Assembly (NCBI RefSeq): GCF_001429605.1
Contig: NZ_LMSS01000007.1
Coordinates: 62,001 to 126,000, forward strand
DNA from: Phycicoccus sp. Soil802
GTDB lineage: Bacteria > Actinomycetota > Actinomycetes > Actinomycetales > Dermatophilaceae
Direction: 5' to 3'
Length of the DNA stretch: 64,000 nucleotides
Below, one piece after another: positions 15,737-24,985 of this stretch. The notes under the pieces are model-generated. The model saw only the letters and a list, made by a program, of their open reading frames with translations. It ran no database searches and had not been told where the DNA came from. Each line of letters begins with the position of its first letter. The stretch's first letter is position 1. Both the position numbers and the translations under genes were made by a program.

Positions 15737-17274
15737 GACATCTCCTCCAGCCAGGTGAGCAGCAGGCGGGCACCGAAGCCCGTCCCGCCCTTGGTGAGGA
15801 GTCCGCGGTCGACGTCGGAACGACCCACCCCGGCGATGTCGAGGTGTGCCCAGCGTCGCGCACCCACGAACTCGCGCAGGAACAATGCTGCCGAGATCGA
15901 GCCGCCACCGCCTCCCATGCCCGCGATGTGGTTGATGTCGGCCACCTCGCTGTCGAGGTGGGCGCGGTAGTCCTCCACCAGCGGCATCGGCCAGAGCAGC
16001 TCGCCGGTCGCCTCCCCCGCCGCCACGAGCGCACGGGTGAGGCCGTCCTCGGTCGCGTAGACCGGGGCCATCGACCGACCGAGCGCCACGCGGGCGGCGC
16101 CGGTGAGGGTGGCGATGTCGAGGAGCACCGTGGGGTCGAGGCGCAGGTCCGCGTAGGCGAGGGCGTCGGCCATCACGATCCGCCCTTCCGCGTCGGTGTT
16201 GCCGATCTCGACGGTCCGCCCGCCGTACTGGGTGACGACGTCACCGGGCCGGTATGCCGCGCCGCCGACGCCGTTCTCGGCGAGGGCCAGGAGCCCGGTC
16301 ACCCTCACCGGCACCGCGAGCTCACGGCAGGCGGCCAGCACGGCCAGCACGATGCCGGCGCCACTCATGTCGGTCTTCATGGCGAGCATGCCGTCGGCGG
16401 GCTTGATGTCGAGGCCGCCGGTGTCGAAGGTGATGCCCTTGCCGACCAGCACGACCCGCGGCGTCCGGGTAGTGGCACCTTCGGGTGCGTAGTCGAGCTG
16501 CACGAGGCGCGGAGGGGTCGCGGAGGCGGCGCCGACCGCCAGCAGGCCCCCGAAGCCCTCGGCCTTCAGCTCACGCTCGGTCCAGACGCGCACGTCGAGC
16601 CCATTGCGGCCCGCCAAGGTCCTGGCCTGGGCGGCGACCCAGGCGGGGTTCTTGGTGTTGGAGGGGACGACGGCGAGGTTGCGGGCGAGCATGGTGGCGC
16701 GGGCCCGCACGACCGAGTGCCGCACGGACGGCTCGTCGTAGGAACCGACGAGGGCGACCTGCGCGGCAGGGGTGGAGGCCGGCGTGGCGTCGCCGCGGAC
16801 CCACCGCGGGCTGGAGTAGCCGCCGAGGGCCAGACCCTCGGCGAGCGCCGCCTGGCCGGCCCGGGACGTGCCACCGCCGACCGTCGTCACCAGCGCCGCG
16901 TGGCCCTTGCCTGCTCGGCCGAGCGCGGCACCGGCAGCGCGCAGCTCGGCAGCACTGGCTGCGGCCACCCCCACGAGGAGCACCTTGCGGGCTGGACGCT
17001 CGCCCGGTGGGAGCGGGATGGTCGTGACCGACCCGGCCTCGGACTTGGGCTCGTAGGTGGCCGACACCTCGGCGGCGTCCAGGCCGACCAGGGCCAGCGC
17101 CTTGGCGGTCGCCCCCGTCGGGGGCACTCCCCCGGTGGGCACCGGGAGGGCCAGCAGCAGGTCGACGGGGTCGAGGTCGGCCAGGACGTCGGCCAGCGGC
17201 TCTGCCGAGATGGTCCAGTCGCTGGCTGCGGGGTCGAGCAGTTCGGGTGCACGCACGGACTCGACCCTACCCAC
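15733..17274 (-). CDS. pepA: Leucyl aminopeptidase (M17 family)
   Basis: A 513-residue cytosolic di-metal aminopeptidase. The C-terminal catalytic domain has the first metal/catalytic motif VGKGITFDTGGLDIK (Lys279, Asp284), TDMSGAG (Asp302) and the M17 signature NTDAEGR at 359-365. The N-terminal domain (1-180) is variable, as usual. It releases N-terminal residues from peptides and takes part in peptide turnover. It starts with GTG at 17274. The next gene downstream overlaps by 4 bp. Confidence 0.95.
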   Translation of the reverse strand: MGRVESVRAPELLDPAASDWTISAEPLADVLADLDPVDLLLALPVPTGGVPPTGATAKALALVGLDAAEVSATYEPKSEAGSVTTIPLPPGERPARKVLLVGVAAASAAELRAAGAALGRAGKGHAALVTTVGGGTSRAGQAALAEGLALGGYSSPRWVRGDATPASTPAAQVALVGSYDEPSVRHSVVRARATMLARNLAVVPSNTKNPAWVAAQARTLAGRNGLDVRVWTERELKAEGFGGLLAVGAASATPPRLVQLDYAPEGATTRTPRVVLVGKGITFDTGGLDIKPADGMLAMKTDMSGAGIVLAVLAACRELAVPVRVTGLLALAENGVGGAAYRPGDVVTQYGGRTVEIGNTDAEGRIVMADALAYADLRLDPTVLLDIATLTGAARVALGRSMAPVYATEDGLTRALVAAGEATGELLWPMPLVEDYRAHLDSEVADINHIAGMGGGGGSISAALFLREFVGARRWAHLDIAGVGRSDVDRGLLTKGGTGFGARLLLTWLEEMS

Positions 17275-17360
17275 CTGCCTCTCGCCCGCGGCATACCCTG
17301 CACGCGCGAGGACCCCCGCCGGCAGCTGCCGATGGGGGTCCTCGAAACGTGCGGTGGGGA

Positions 17361-17534
17361 CTACTTCAGGCCCTCGCAGTTGGTGATCGCGTCGCCGAGG
17401 GCGCGGACCTCGTCAGGAGTCATCTCGACGACGAGTCGGCCGCCACCCTCGAGGGGCATGCGCAGGACGATGCCGCGACCTTCCTTGGTCACCTCGAGCG
17501 GGCCGTCGCCGGTCCTCGGCTTCATTGCCGCCAT
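17361..17534 (-). CDS. DUF3117 domain-containing small protein
   Basis: 57 residues beginning MAAMKPRTGDGPLEVTKEGR, the highly conserved DUF3117 family of actinobacteria, whose function is unknown. ATG at 17534 is preceded by a GGAAGGA ribosome binding site; the longer frame to 17582 is not conserved in character. In Mycobacterium the homologue lies near tag and the sigE cluster, as it does here. A GC-rich inverted repeat (about 17309-17345) follows and may act as its terminator. Confidence 0.9.
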   Translation of the reverse strand: MAAMKPRTGDGPLEVTKEGRGIVLRMPLEGGGRLVVEMTPDEVRALGDAITNCEGLK

Positions 17535-17688
17535 GAGTGTCCTTCCGTTTGGCGTGGTCTGCTGCTGGCCACGCGGATCCACGCCAGTGCCTGTGATCAG
17601 TCCCGCGCGCGCCAGATTTGCTCCATTATCCCGTGAACCACCTCACAGGCGAAATCCGGGTCCGACGACGGTCCGGCAGGATGACGGC

Positions 17689-18510
17689 ATGACCGACACG
17701 ACCACCGACGCGACCACCCAGCCGAGCTCCCTCGTCCTCGTCGAGCGCGACGGCGGGGTGGCCACGGTCCGCCTCAACCGGCCCGAGTCGATGAACTCCC
17801 TGGACATCGCCACGAAGGACGCGCTGGTCAGCGCCCTGACGGAGGTCGCCGAGGACCCCAGCGTGCGCTGCGTCGTCCTGACCGGCAGCGGTCGCGCCTT
17901 CTGCGTCGGGCAGGACCTGCGTGAGCACATCACCCTCCTCCAGAACGACGACCCCTCGCTCTGGGACACCGTGGCCCGGCACTACAACCCCGTCGTCGAA
18001 CTGCTGGCGACGATGAACAAGCCGGTCGTCGCGGCGGTCAACGGGGTGGCGGCAGGCGCTGGGGCCGGGTTCGCGCTGGCGGCCGACTTCCGGGTGATGG
18101 TCGACACCGCCGGCTTCAACCTGGCCTTCGCCGGGATCGCCCTGTCGTGCGACTCCGGCACGTCGTGGTCGCTGCAGCGGTTCGTCGGCCCCGCGAAGGC
18201 CAAGGAGCTGTTGCTGCTCCCGCGCACGGTCCCCGCCGAGGAGTGCCTGTCCCTGGGCCTGGTCACGACCGTCGTCCCCCCGGACGAGTTCGACGCCGCG
18301 GTGGGTCAGCTGGCCACCAGGCTGGCCGCGGGGCCGACGCTCGCCTACGGCTCGATCCGCCGCGCCGTCGCGTTCAGCGCCGGTCACGGCCTGAGCGACT
18401 CACTGGCCAACGAGGGTGACTACATGACGCTGACCGGCGGGACGGCCGACCACCGCGCGGCCGTCGCCGCGTTCCTCGCCAAGGAGGAGCCGGTCTTCAC
18501 CGGCGAGTGA
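17689..18510 (+). CDS. Enoyl-CoA hydratase/isomerase family protein
   Basis: A 273-residue crotonase-fold protein. Oxyanion-hole segments are GRAFCVGQDLREH and NGVAAGAGAGFALAADF. The second catalytic region reads FAGIALSCDSGTSW, with Asp where classical hydratases have Glu, resembling PaaG-type isomerases of phenylacetate degradation. The specific substrate is not deducible. ATG 17689 is the only start consistent with the conserved LVERDGGVATVRLNRPE segment. It converges on the mannosyltransferase gene across the palindrome at 18524-18579. Confidence 0.9.
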   Translation: MTDTTTDATTQPSSLVLVERDGGVATVRLNRPESMNSLDIATKDALVSALTEVAEDPSVRCVVLTGSGRAFCVGQDLREHITLLQNDDPSLWDTVARHYNPVVELLATMNKPVVAAVNGVAAGAGAGFALAADFRVMVDTAGFNLAFAGIALSCDSGTSWSLQRFVGPAKAKELLLLPRTVPAEECLSLGLVTTVVPPDEFDAAVGQLATRLAAGPTLAYGSIRRAVAFSAGHGLSDSLANEGDYMTLTGGTADHRAAVAAFLAKEEPVFTGE

Positions 18511-18523
18511 CCCCTCCGCGACC

Positions 18524-18579
18524 GCGTCTTTTGGAAGTGGAACTACCGGATATCCGGTAGTTCCACTTCCAACAGACGC
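18524..18579. terminator. Long palindrome with CCGGATATCCGG core, second copy
   Basis: A 56-bp near-perfect palindrome (one mismatch in 28-bp arms) centred on GGATATCC. The arms share GGAACTACCGGAT with the element at 15306-15361, and both lie between convergent genes. Probably a bidirectional terminator and a member of a repeated family. Confidence 0.75.
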
Positions 18580-18591
18580 ACAGTCGTCTGG

Positions 18592-19866
18592 TCAGGGTGG
18601 GGCGGAGGCCCAGGGCGTGTAGGTCAGCAGCGTGCAGGTGAACCAGAAGAGCCCCACGAGGAGCACCAACGCGACCACGCCCACCCGCCGTCGCCAGTGC
18701 GCCACGACCTTGGCGCCCGTGGACGTCCGCATCGCCACGGAGGCCACCACGGCCGCCAGCGGGAAGTCGAGCAGCAGGAAGCGCCACATGCTGGTGATCG
18801 GGCGCACCACGGCGAGCAGGTACAACGGGTACGCCAGCGCCCAGACCCGCAGCTCCACCGCCAGCCACCGGCCGTGCCGACCGAGGATCAGCGCGATGTA
18901 GGTCGCGACCAGCCCCACGAGGATGACCACCCCGACGAGGCCGTGCGCGTCCCACGCCCAGGACAGCCAGAGCACGAACGGGCCGGACTCCGGCTTCTGC
19001 CCCCACGCGGCCTGCACGTCGAAGAACGCCCTCGGCAGGCCGCTGGTGATGCCGACCACGACCGGCCACGCGACCGACGAGACGCCGGTCGCGACGAGCA
19101 TGAGGGCGGCCGTCACCCGCTGGCCACGCAGGGGTGACACCCCTGCCGCGCGGTCGTCGCGCCACCGCAGCACGAGGTGGGCGATCGCTGCGCACGCGAT
19201 GCCGGGCGCCGCCGCCCGGGTGAACCCGAGCGCGAGCACGAGGACGACGACCCAGGCGTAGCGCCGCTGCATCAGCAGGAGCAGCGACCCGGCGATCAGC
19301 ACTCCGGCCAACGCCTCGGTGTAGGGCATCACGAGGATGCCCGTGGCCGGGTAGAGGCACCAGAGCGCGCCGGTCACGAGGGCGAGGCGTTCGCGGGCCG
19401 GCTGGGGTGAGGCGTGCAGCGCGAAGTTGAAGCAGCGCCAGACCAGCAGCGTGCAGACGGCACCCAGCACGAGGTTGAGGCCCACCCCGGCCACCTCGAA
19501 CGAGACGCCGGTGAGCATCAGTCCGCGGACCAGCAACGGGAAGGCCGGGTAGAAAGCCCACGCGCTGTAGGTCAGCAGGCCCGTGTCGGGGTCGGCCGGC
19601 AGCGGGACGGGGTAGCCCTGGGTCGCGACGCGTCGGTACCAGATGCTGTCCCAGTTGCCGAGGATGTCGCCCACGGTCGGGTCGAGGTGGCCCACCCCGG
19701 CAGGGGTCTGGAACCACGTCGCGGCCACCCACATGGCGACCAGCGCGATGACCCGGGTCACGGCATACACGAGGAGCAGGAAGACGACGGGACGCCGCAG
19801 TGCCCACTTCCCCACTGCGCTGCGCCCCTGGGAGGTCACGACGGCGCGCAGCCCGGTCACGGTCAC
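18592..19866 (-). CDS. Polytopic GT-C mannosyltransferase-like protein (PIG-V-like), second copy
   Basis: About 424 residues with roughly ten transmembrane helices. The first periplasmic loop carries NWDSIWYRRVATQGYP followed by AWAFYPAFPLLVRG. This acidic WDxxWY...GYP pattern is typical of PIG-V-like mannosyltransferases that use polyprenyl-linked sugars. GTG at 19866 overlaps the preceding stop (GTGA). The open frame extends upstream, but that part is Arg/Gly low-complexity shadow. The protein is paralogous to the preceding gene. The acceptor is unknown; cell-wall polysaccharide or glycolipid is likely. Confidence 0.82.
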   Translation of the reverse strand: MTVTGLRAVVTSQGRSAVGKWALRRPVVFLLLVYAVTRVIALVAMWVAATWFQTPAGVGHLDPTVGDILGNWDSIWYRRVATQGYPVPLPADPDTGLLTYSAWAFYPAFPLLVRGLMLTGVSFEVAGVGLNLVLGAVCTLLVWRCFNFALHASPQPARERLALVTGALWCLYPATGILVMPYTEALAGVLIAGSLLLLMQRRYAWVVVLVLALGFTRAAAPGIACAAIAHLVLRWRDDRAAGVSPLRGQRVTAALMLVATGVSSVAWPVVVGITSGLPRAFFDVQAAWGQKPESGPFVLWLSWAWDAHGLVGVVILVGLVATYIALILGRHGRWLAVELRVWALAYPLYLLAVVRPITSMWRFLLLDFPLAAVVASVAMRTSTGAKVVAHWRRRVGVVALVLLVGLFWFTCTLLTYTPWASAPP

Positions 19867-21056
19867 GGCGGGTAGTCCGAGGGTGGCACGTAGACGAGCA
19901 GCTTCCAGATCCACATGGCCTGCCCGGCGATGCCGATGGCGACGAGGAGGCTGACCTTCGTCCAGAGGTGGCGGGCTCCCCGCTCGACCCACGCCCCGCC
20001 GAGGACCACCGCGACCAGCGGGAAGAGCGGGATGGCGTAGCGGAAGATGCTCGTGAACGGGTCGAGGACGACGGCGAGGTAGGCCGGGTAGGCCAGGCAC
20101 CAGGCGCGCAGCTCGGGGCCCAGCCTGGTCGCCCAGGGGCCACAGGTGAGCACGATGATCGTGGTGGCCAGGGCAGCGAGGGCGACGGGACCGTAGACGT
20201 CGCCCTTCGCGAAGTCGCGGAAGGTCCACTGGGACATGCCCAGCCACGGCTTGAACGGAGTGATGACGTTGCCGACCCGCCAGGCCGCCATGGTCTCGGT
20301 GTAGGCACTGCGCACCCCGGTCACCTGCCAGGCGATCAACGGCCACGCCACCGCACCGACGGCCGAGGCGACGAGGGCGAACGCCCCGGCGGCGTACTCA
20401 CCGGGCTCGACCGGGTCGACGGCGCGACGACGCCATCGCAGCAGCAGCACCAGCGCCACGACGACCGCCACGGGCACGGCGATCGGTCGGGTCACCCCGA
20501 GCACGAGGGCCAGGGCGCCGGTCACCACCCAGTTGCGTCGCACCAGCGCCCAGAGCAGGCCGCAGAGCACCAGCATGGCGATCGCCTCCGTGTAGGCGAT
20601 CTGCAGCGAGACGGCTGCGGGGAAGGCTCCCCACACCGCGACGGTCCCGAGCGCCACCCGCGGGCCGACGCGGTCGGCCAGCAGCTGACCCATGATGAGC
20701 GCCGCCCCCAGGCCACAGAGCAGCGAGAGGGTGGCGGCCACGACCGGGAAGCCGAGGTGCGTCACGGACATGAGCATCCGCGCCAGGATCGGGAACAGCG
20801 GGTAGAACGCCCAGGCGTTCTGGGACACGTGACCGTTGCCGGGGTCGACCGGCAGGACGTGCGGGTAGCCGTGCTCGGCGATGTAGCGGTACCAGCTGCC
20901 GTCCCACAGCACGGTCATGTCGATCGGCTCGACGGTCGGCCCGGTCCAGTCGGGCATGACGACCTGGTCGCGGCTGGCCAGGACGAGCAGCACCGCCGAC
21001 ACGGCCCGCAGCGCGAGGTAGACCACCGCCACCCTCACACCGAGGGTGCGCATCAT
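19863..21056 (-). CDS. Polytopic GT-C mannosyltransferase-like protein (PIG-V-like), first copy
   Basis: About 397 residues with about ten transmembrane segments. It carries LWDGSWYRYIAEHGYP in the first loop and AWAFYPLFPILARML after it, the same signature as its downstream paralogue. The two genes overlap by 4 bp, and this one overlaps tag by 4 bp (ATG 21056). The duplication followed by divergence suggests two successive sugar transfers or alternative acceptors (inference). Confidence 0.82.
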   Translation of the reverse strand: MMRTLGVRVAVVYLALRAVSAVLLVLASRDQVVMPDWTGPTVEPIDMTVLWDGSWYRYIAEHGYPHVLPVDPGNGHVSQNAWAFYPLFPILARMLMSVTHLGFPVVAATLSLLCGLGAALIMGQLLADRVGPRVALGTVAVWGAFPAAVSLQIAYTEAIAMLVLCGLLWALVRRNWVVTGALALVLGVTRPIAVPVAVVVALVLLLRWRRRAVDPVEPGEYAAGAFALVASAVGAVAWPLIAWQVTGVRSAYTETMAAWRVGNVITPFKPWLGMSQWTFRDFAKGDVYGPVALAALATTIIVLTCGPWATRLGPELRAWCLAYPAYLAVVLDPFTSIFRYAIPLFPLVAVVLGGAWVERGARHLWTKVSLLVAIGIAGQAMWIWKLLVYVPPSDYPP

Positions 21057-21634
21057 CGGGCTCCGCCCGCCCGGTGGCAGCCGGCCAGGTGGTCGTCCAC
21101 GAGCCCGCAGGCCTGCATCGCGGCATACATCGTCGTGGGGCCGACGAAGACGAAGCCGGCCCTCTTCAGCGCCTTGGCCAGCGCAACGGACTCCGGCGAG
21201 GTCGCCCGGAAGTCGGCCGTCGTCTGCGGTGGGGTGTGGTGCTCGGGCGCGTGCGACCAGACCAGCTCGTCGAGCCCGCCTGCCTCGCGCAACGCGAGCA
21301 CCGCTGCGGCGTTCTTGATCGCGGCGTCGACCTTGAGCCGGTTGCGGACGATGCCGGTGTCGGCCATCAGCCGGGCCCGGTCGTCGTCGTCGAACCGCGC
21401 CACCACCTCGGGGTCGAACCCGGCGAAGGCTGCGCGGAACCCCTCGCGCTTGCGCAGGATCGTGATCCACGCCAGGCCCGACTGGAACGCCTCGAGGGTG
21501 AGCCGCTCGTAGAGGGCTCGCTCACCGTGGACCGGCACCCCCCACTCGGTGTCGTGGTAGTCGAGGTAGTCGGGCGTCGACCCCGCCCAGGCACAACGCG
21601 CGATGCCGTCCGCGCCGACGACGAGTCCGCTCAC
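21053..21634 (-). CDS. tag: DNA-3-methyladenine glycosylase I
   Basis: A 193-residue TagI. The N-terminal zinc/active-site region is RCAWAGSTPDYLDYHDTEWG, followed by LTLEAFQSGLAWITILRKRE and a C-terminal GCH motif with GPTTMYAAMQACGLVDDH. It excises 3-methyladenine from alkylated DNA, starting base excision repair. The GTG start overlaps the SRPBCC gene's stop by 4 bp. The GTATGCCG motif falls inside the gene as MYAA. Confidence 0.95.
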   Translation of the reverse strand: MSGLVVGADGIARCAWAGSTPDYLDYHDTEWGVPVHGERALYERLTLEAFQSGLAWITILRKREGFRAAFAGFDPEVVARFDDDDRARLMADTGIVRNRLKVDAAIKNAAAVLALREAGGLDELVWSHAPEHHTPPQTTADFRATSPESVALAKALKRAGFVFVGPTTMYAAMQACGLVDDHLAGCHRAGGAR

Positions 21635-22110
21635 CGCCGTTCCTCCGAGCCCGCCGACTGCGCTCGCTGCTCGGCGCGCGCCAGCATGGCGTCGATCGCC
21701 CGACCGTAGAGACGTTCACTCGCGCGGGTCAGCAACGGCGCGAACAGCCGCTTGAACGGCAGCGGCCGCACCACGACGTCCTCATGCCACTGCAGACGGG
21801 TGCCGGCCCCCTCCGGTTCGACCAGGACCTCGGCCCAGCCGCCGAGCAGCCGTCCCGTCTTGACGACGCGGAACGAGCCGCGCCCGTCGTCACCCGGAGG
21901 CGCCCACGCCGACACCAGCATCGAGTCGGAGAACCTCACGCGCCCCACCCCGCTGACCCCCGTGAAACCCCAGCCCAGCCGGGGTCCGCCCGGGTCGACC
22001 CGCATGCGGGTCAACGGCATCCAGTCACCGTATGCGGCGAAGTCGGTCACGACGTCCCACACCATCGCGGGTGGCGCGGCGCACAGGCGGGTGAGGTGGA
22101 AGTCGGCCAT
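21631..22110 (-). CDS. SRPBCC family protein
   Basis: A 159-residue START/SRPBCC-fold protein with the N-terminal strand FHLTRLCAAPPAMVWDVVTDFAAYGDWMPLTRM and a C-terminal long helix (FKRLFAPLLTRASERLYG) that closes the hydrophobic cavity. Such proteins bind lipids or polyketides; the ligand is unknown. It is translationally coupled to tag by a GTGA overlap and follows the DivIVA-like gene by 4 bp, forming part of a compact operon. Confidence 0.85.
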   Translation of the reverse strand: MADFHLTRLCAAPPAMVWDVVTDFAAYGDWMPLTRMRVDPGGPRLGWGFTGVSGVGRVRFSDSMLVSAWAPPGDDGRGSFRVVKTGRLLGGWAEVLVEPEGAGTRLQWHEDVVVRPLPFKRLFAPLLTRASERLYGRAIDAMLARAEQRAQSAGSEERR

Positions 22111-22114
22111 GGGG

Positions 22115-22384
22115 TCAGCGGTGCTGGTCCCCGGCCTCGAGCTCCGCGATCCTGGTCTGGAGCTGGTCTAGCACGGCGTCGACCTGGTCCATGCGGTAGC
22201 CACGCAGGGCGGTGTCGAAGCGCACCGCTGCGATCTCCCCGGCGCCGAACTCCTCGGACAGCACCGGGTCGGCCTGGGTCGTGGTGGCTTCGGACAGGGG
22301 GTCGTAGCCGACCCGCCCCACGATGAGCGCGGCGAACCCCCCGACGAGGAGCACGCCGACGGCGATGAAGAGGACCCAGATCAC
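22115..22384 (-). CDS. Membrane-anchored DivIVA-domain protein
   Basis: 89 residues: an N-terminal transmembrane segment (IWVLFIAVGVLLVGGFAALIVG), a short linker and a DivIVA-type module (RFDTALRGYRMDQVDAVLDQL) that ends in a coiled-coil. Similar small proteins precede tag in mycobacteria. A role in polar or septal positioning is inferred from the domain only. The start is GTG at 22384. It is the first gene of the operon with SRPBCC, tag and the mannosyltransferases. Confidence 0.85.
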   Translation of the reverse strand: MIWVLFIAVGVLLVGGFAALIVGRVGYDPLSEATTTQADPVLSEEFGAGEIAAVRFDTALRGYRMDQVDAVLDQLQTRIAELEAGDQHR

Positions 22385-22421
22385 CGGCCGATCGTCGCAC
22401 GAGTTGCTGACGACGACCTAG

Positions 22422-22667
22422 TCAGCCCGCCGTACCGAGGTCACGGACGTCGTCGTCGGACTGGCTGATCGCGGTGCGCGTCAGCATCTCGACGAACTGG
22501 GGGACGTCCTCGGGGGCGAGGCGCAGGGTGGCCCGGCACACGGTGTCCTGCCAGATCGACAGGACCACCCGACCGGCCTCCGGGTGACCGGAGATGCGCA
22601 GCGTGCGACCAGCGACGTCCCGACCGACGATGACGTCACCATGACGCGGCAGCGGCGAGATGGTCAC
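22422..22667 (-). CDS. Small conserved hypothetical protein
   Basis: 81 residues, GTG start at 22667. The sequence contains VIVGRDVAGRTLRISGHPEAGRVVLSIW and a C-terminal helical APEDVPQFVEMLTRTAI. The composition and codon use look like a real gene and no internal disruption is seen. It could form a small beta-rich domain. I do not recognise a named family. It lies 37 bp upstream of the DivIVA-like gene and is probably cotranscribed. Confidence 0.65.
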   Translation of the reverse strand: MTISPLPRHGDVIVGRDVAGRTLRISGHPEAGRVVLSIWQDTVCRATLRLAPEDVPQFVEMLTRTAISQSDDDVRDLGTAG

Positions 22668-22770
22668 GGACCCATCATCGGCTGAGCGGACCGGTCCCGT
22701 CCATCCCCCGATCTCCGAGTCGTGGGCGTGAGGACGCGCCAGGGCGGGCCCGGACGCACGACTCGGGGGT

Positions 22771-23568
22771 CTACTCGGGGCGCTTCGGTGCGACGTCGTC
22801 GTCGGCCTCGGTCACGAGCCGGACCGCCTCGTCCACGTCGTCGGTGAGGTGGAGCAGGTCGACGTCCTTGGGGCTGACGGTGCCGGCCTCGAGGACGGTG
22901 CCGCGCAGCCAGTCGAAGAGGCCGCCCCAGTACTCGGTGCCCATCAGCACGATCGGGAACGACGTGACCTTCTGGGTCTGCACCAGCGTCACCGCCTCGA
23001 ACAGCTCGTCCAGCGTCCCGAAGCCACCGGGCAGGACGATGAACCCTTGCGCGTACTTCACGAACATCGTCTTGCGGGCGAAGAAGTAGCGGAAGTTCAC
23101 CCCGAGGTTCACGTGTTCGTTGAGTCCCTGCTCGAACGGCAGCTCGATGCCGAGGCCGACCGACGCGCCCCCGGCGTCACGGGCACCTTTGTTGGCCGCC
23201 TCCATGGCGCCGGGCCCGCCACCGGTGATCACGGCATACCCCTGCTCCACGAGGCGACGCCCCACCTGGGTGGCCAGCTCGTAGAAGGGGGTGCCGGGCT
23301 TGGTGCGTGCCGACCCGAAGACGCTCACGGCGGGCCCGAGCTCGGCCAGCGCCCCGAAGCCCTCGACGAACTCGCTCTGGATCCGCATGACGCGCCACGG
23401 GTCGGCGTGCACCCAGTCGGTCGGGCCGCGGCTGTCGAGGAGCCGCTGGTCGGTGGTCGTCCCCGGCACCCGCGAACCACGCAGGGTCACCGGACCCGTG
23501 TGGTAGTCGAACCCGGGATAGTCGTCGTCGCGCTCGGTGGCGCCGGAGGTCTGGGTCTCGTCGGTCAC
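22771..23568 (-). CDS. LOG/TIGR00730 family Rossmann-fold protein
   Basis: 265 residues with the lysine-decarboxylase-like/LOG signatures GGGPGAMEAANKGA and PGGFGTLDELFE. Members hydrolyse the N-glycosidic bond of nucleoside 5'-monophosphates (cytokinin-activating in some species, as shown for the mycobacterial homologue). The extra N-terminal ~75 residues (HTGPVTLRGSRVP) are typical of the long actinobacterial subtype, which lies near dapE in Mycobacterium. A GTG start is used. Confidence 0.9.
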   Translation of the reverse strand: MTDETQTSGATERDDDYPGFDYHTGPVTLRGSRVPGTTTDQRLLDSRGPTDWVHADPWRVMRIQSEFVEGFGALAELGPAVSVFGSARTKPGTPFYELATQVGRRLVEQGYAVITGGGPGAMEAANKGARDAGGASVGLGIELPFEQGLNEHVNLGVNFRYFFARKTMFVKYAQGFIVLPGGFGTLDELFEAVTLVQTQKVTSFPIVLMGTEYWGGLFDWLRGTVLEAGTVSPKDVDLLHLTDDVDEAVRLVTEADDDVAPKRPE

Positions 23569-23632
23569 GGAGCCAACCTACGCGAGCGGCGCGGGCCCGC
23601 CTGCGCGGACCGTGGTCGCTAGGGTCGATGGC

Positions 23633-24985
23633 GTGGACACCACCTTGCAGGACACCACCATCCGACGGCTGCGCGACATCGCCATCGACCGCCAGCGCAC
23701 CGGTCGGGTGCCCGGCCTCGCGGCAGCCGTCGTCCGCCACGGCGAGCTCCTGTGGTCCGACGGGGTCGGCACCGTCGACGTGGCCACCCCCCGCGTGCCC
23801 GGCCCGGACGACCAGTTCCTCGTCGCCTCGAACACCAAGACCTTCACGGCCGTGCTCGTGATGGCGCTGCGGGACGAGGGTCGGCTCGACCTCGACGACA
23901 CCCTCGACCAGCACCTGCCCGAGGTGAAGCACCGGGCGACCGTGCGTCAGGCCCTCTCCCACGCGACCGGCCTGGCCCGCGAACCACTGGGGGACGTCTG
24001 GGAGACCCTCGACCAGCCCGACGCCGCGACCCTCGTGCGCGACTTCAACTCGATCGAGCGCGTCGGTCGGCCGCACGACCACTGGCACTACTCCAACGTC
24101 GTGTATGCCGTGTTGGGCCAGCTCGTGGAGCGCCTCGACGGCCGCGCCTGGGAGGAGTCGCTGAAGGCGCGGATCCTCGACCCCCTGGGCATGACCCGCA
24201 CCACCGTGGGCTTCGACGACGGACCCCGGGCGACCGGCTACCACGTGCAGCCGTTCCACGACGTGCCCCGCGTCGAGCCCGTGGTCGACCTGCGGGCGAT
24301 GGGTCCGTGCGGTGCCCTGGCCAGCACCGTCACCGACCTCGCGAAGTGGTCGGGCTTCGTGGCCGACCCCGACTCCGCCGTCCTCTCGCCCGACACCCTC
24401 GAGGAGATGTGCCAACCGCAGCTGATGGTCGACCCGGACGACTGGGGCGGTGCGATGGGACTGGGCTTCTTCCTGATGCGCTCGCCCGGCAAGCGGACCT
24501 GGGTCGGGCACACCGGAGGGATGCCGGGCCAGGTGACCGGGCTGTTCACGCACCGCGAGAGCGGCACCGGCGGGATCGTCCTGATGAACAGCTCGTCCTC
24601 TCCCGACCCTGCTGCCTTCGCGATCGCCCTCGGTGAGCACGTCCTTGAGCACGACCCGGCGGAGGCCGAGCCGTGGCGGCCGGGCACCTCCGTGCCAGAC
24701 GACCTGGCTCCCCTGCTGGGCCGGTGGTTCTCCGAGGGGTCGGGCTACACCTTCTCGGTCCGCGAGGGCCGGCTCGAGGCGCGGGCCGACAACGCACCAG
24801 CAGACCGCGCTCCGTCGGTCTTCGAGCGCATCGACGACAGCACGTTCCGTACCGTCTCGGGTCGCGAACGCGGTGAGACGCTGCGGGTCACCTACGACGC
24901 CGACGGCGCGGTGGCGAAGCTGAACTGGGCGACCTACCTCGTCAGCCGGGCGCCGCTGGGGTTCGGCGAGCCGCTGGACGGGTGA
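23633..24985 (+). CDS. Serine hydrolase of the beta-lactamase/class C family
   Basis: 450 residues. The penicillin-binding-like motifs are ASNTKTF (SxxK) at about 66-72, HYSNVVY (YxN) at about 155-161 and the GHTGG loop near 290. After the catalytic domain a C-terminal lipocalin-like beta region (about 355-450) follows. No signal peptide is visible, so it is probably cytosolic. Substrates may be peptides or esters rather than antibiotics. GTG 23633 is chosen because AGGGTC lies upstream; the longer frame runs into the opposite gene's promoter. Confidence 0.85.
   Translation: MDTTLQDTTIRRLRDIAIDRQRTGRVPGLAAAVVRHGELLWSDGVGTVDVATPRVPGPDDQFLVASNTKTFTAVLVMALRDEGRLDLDDTLDQHLPEVKHRATVRQALSHATGLAREPLGDVWETLDQPDAATLVRDFNSIERVGRPHDHWHYSNVVYAVLGQLVERLDGRAWEESLKARILDPLGMTRTTVGFDDGPRATGYHVQPFHDVPRVEPVVDLRAMGPCGALASTVTDLAKWSGFVADPDSAVLSPDTLEEMCQPQLMVDPDDWGGAMGLGFFLMRSPGKRTWVGHTGGMPGQVTGLFTHRESGTGGIVLMNSSSSPDPAAFAIALGEHVLEHDPAEAEPWRPGTSVPDDLAPLLGRWFSEGSGYTFSVREGRLEARADNAPADRAPSVFERIDDSTFRTVSGRERGETLRVTYDADGAVAKLNWATYLVSRAPLGFGEPLDG

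Noticed and set aside
15844-17640. Long plus-strand frame running into the enoyl-CoA hydratase gene
   Set aside because: The upstream 600 codons are antisense to pepA; only the part from 17689 looks like a protein.
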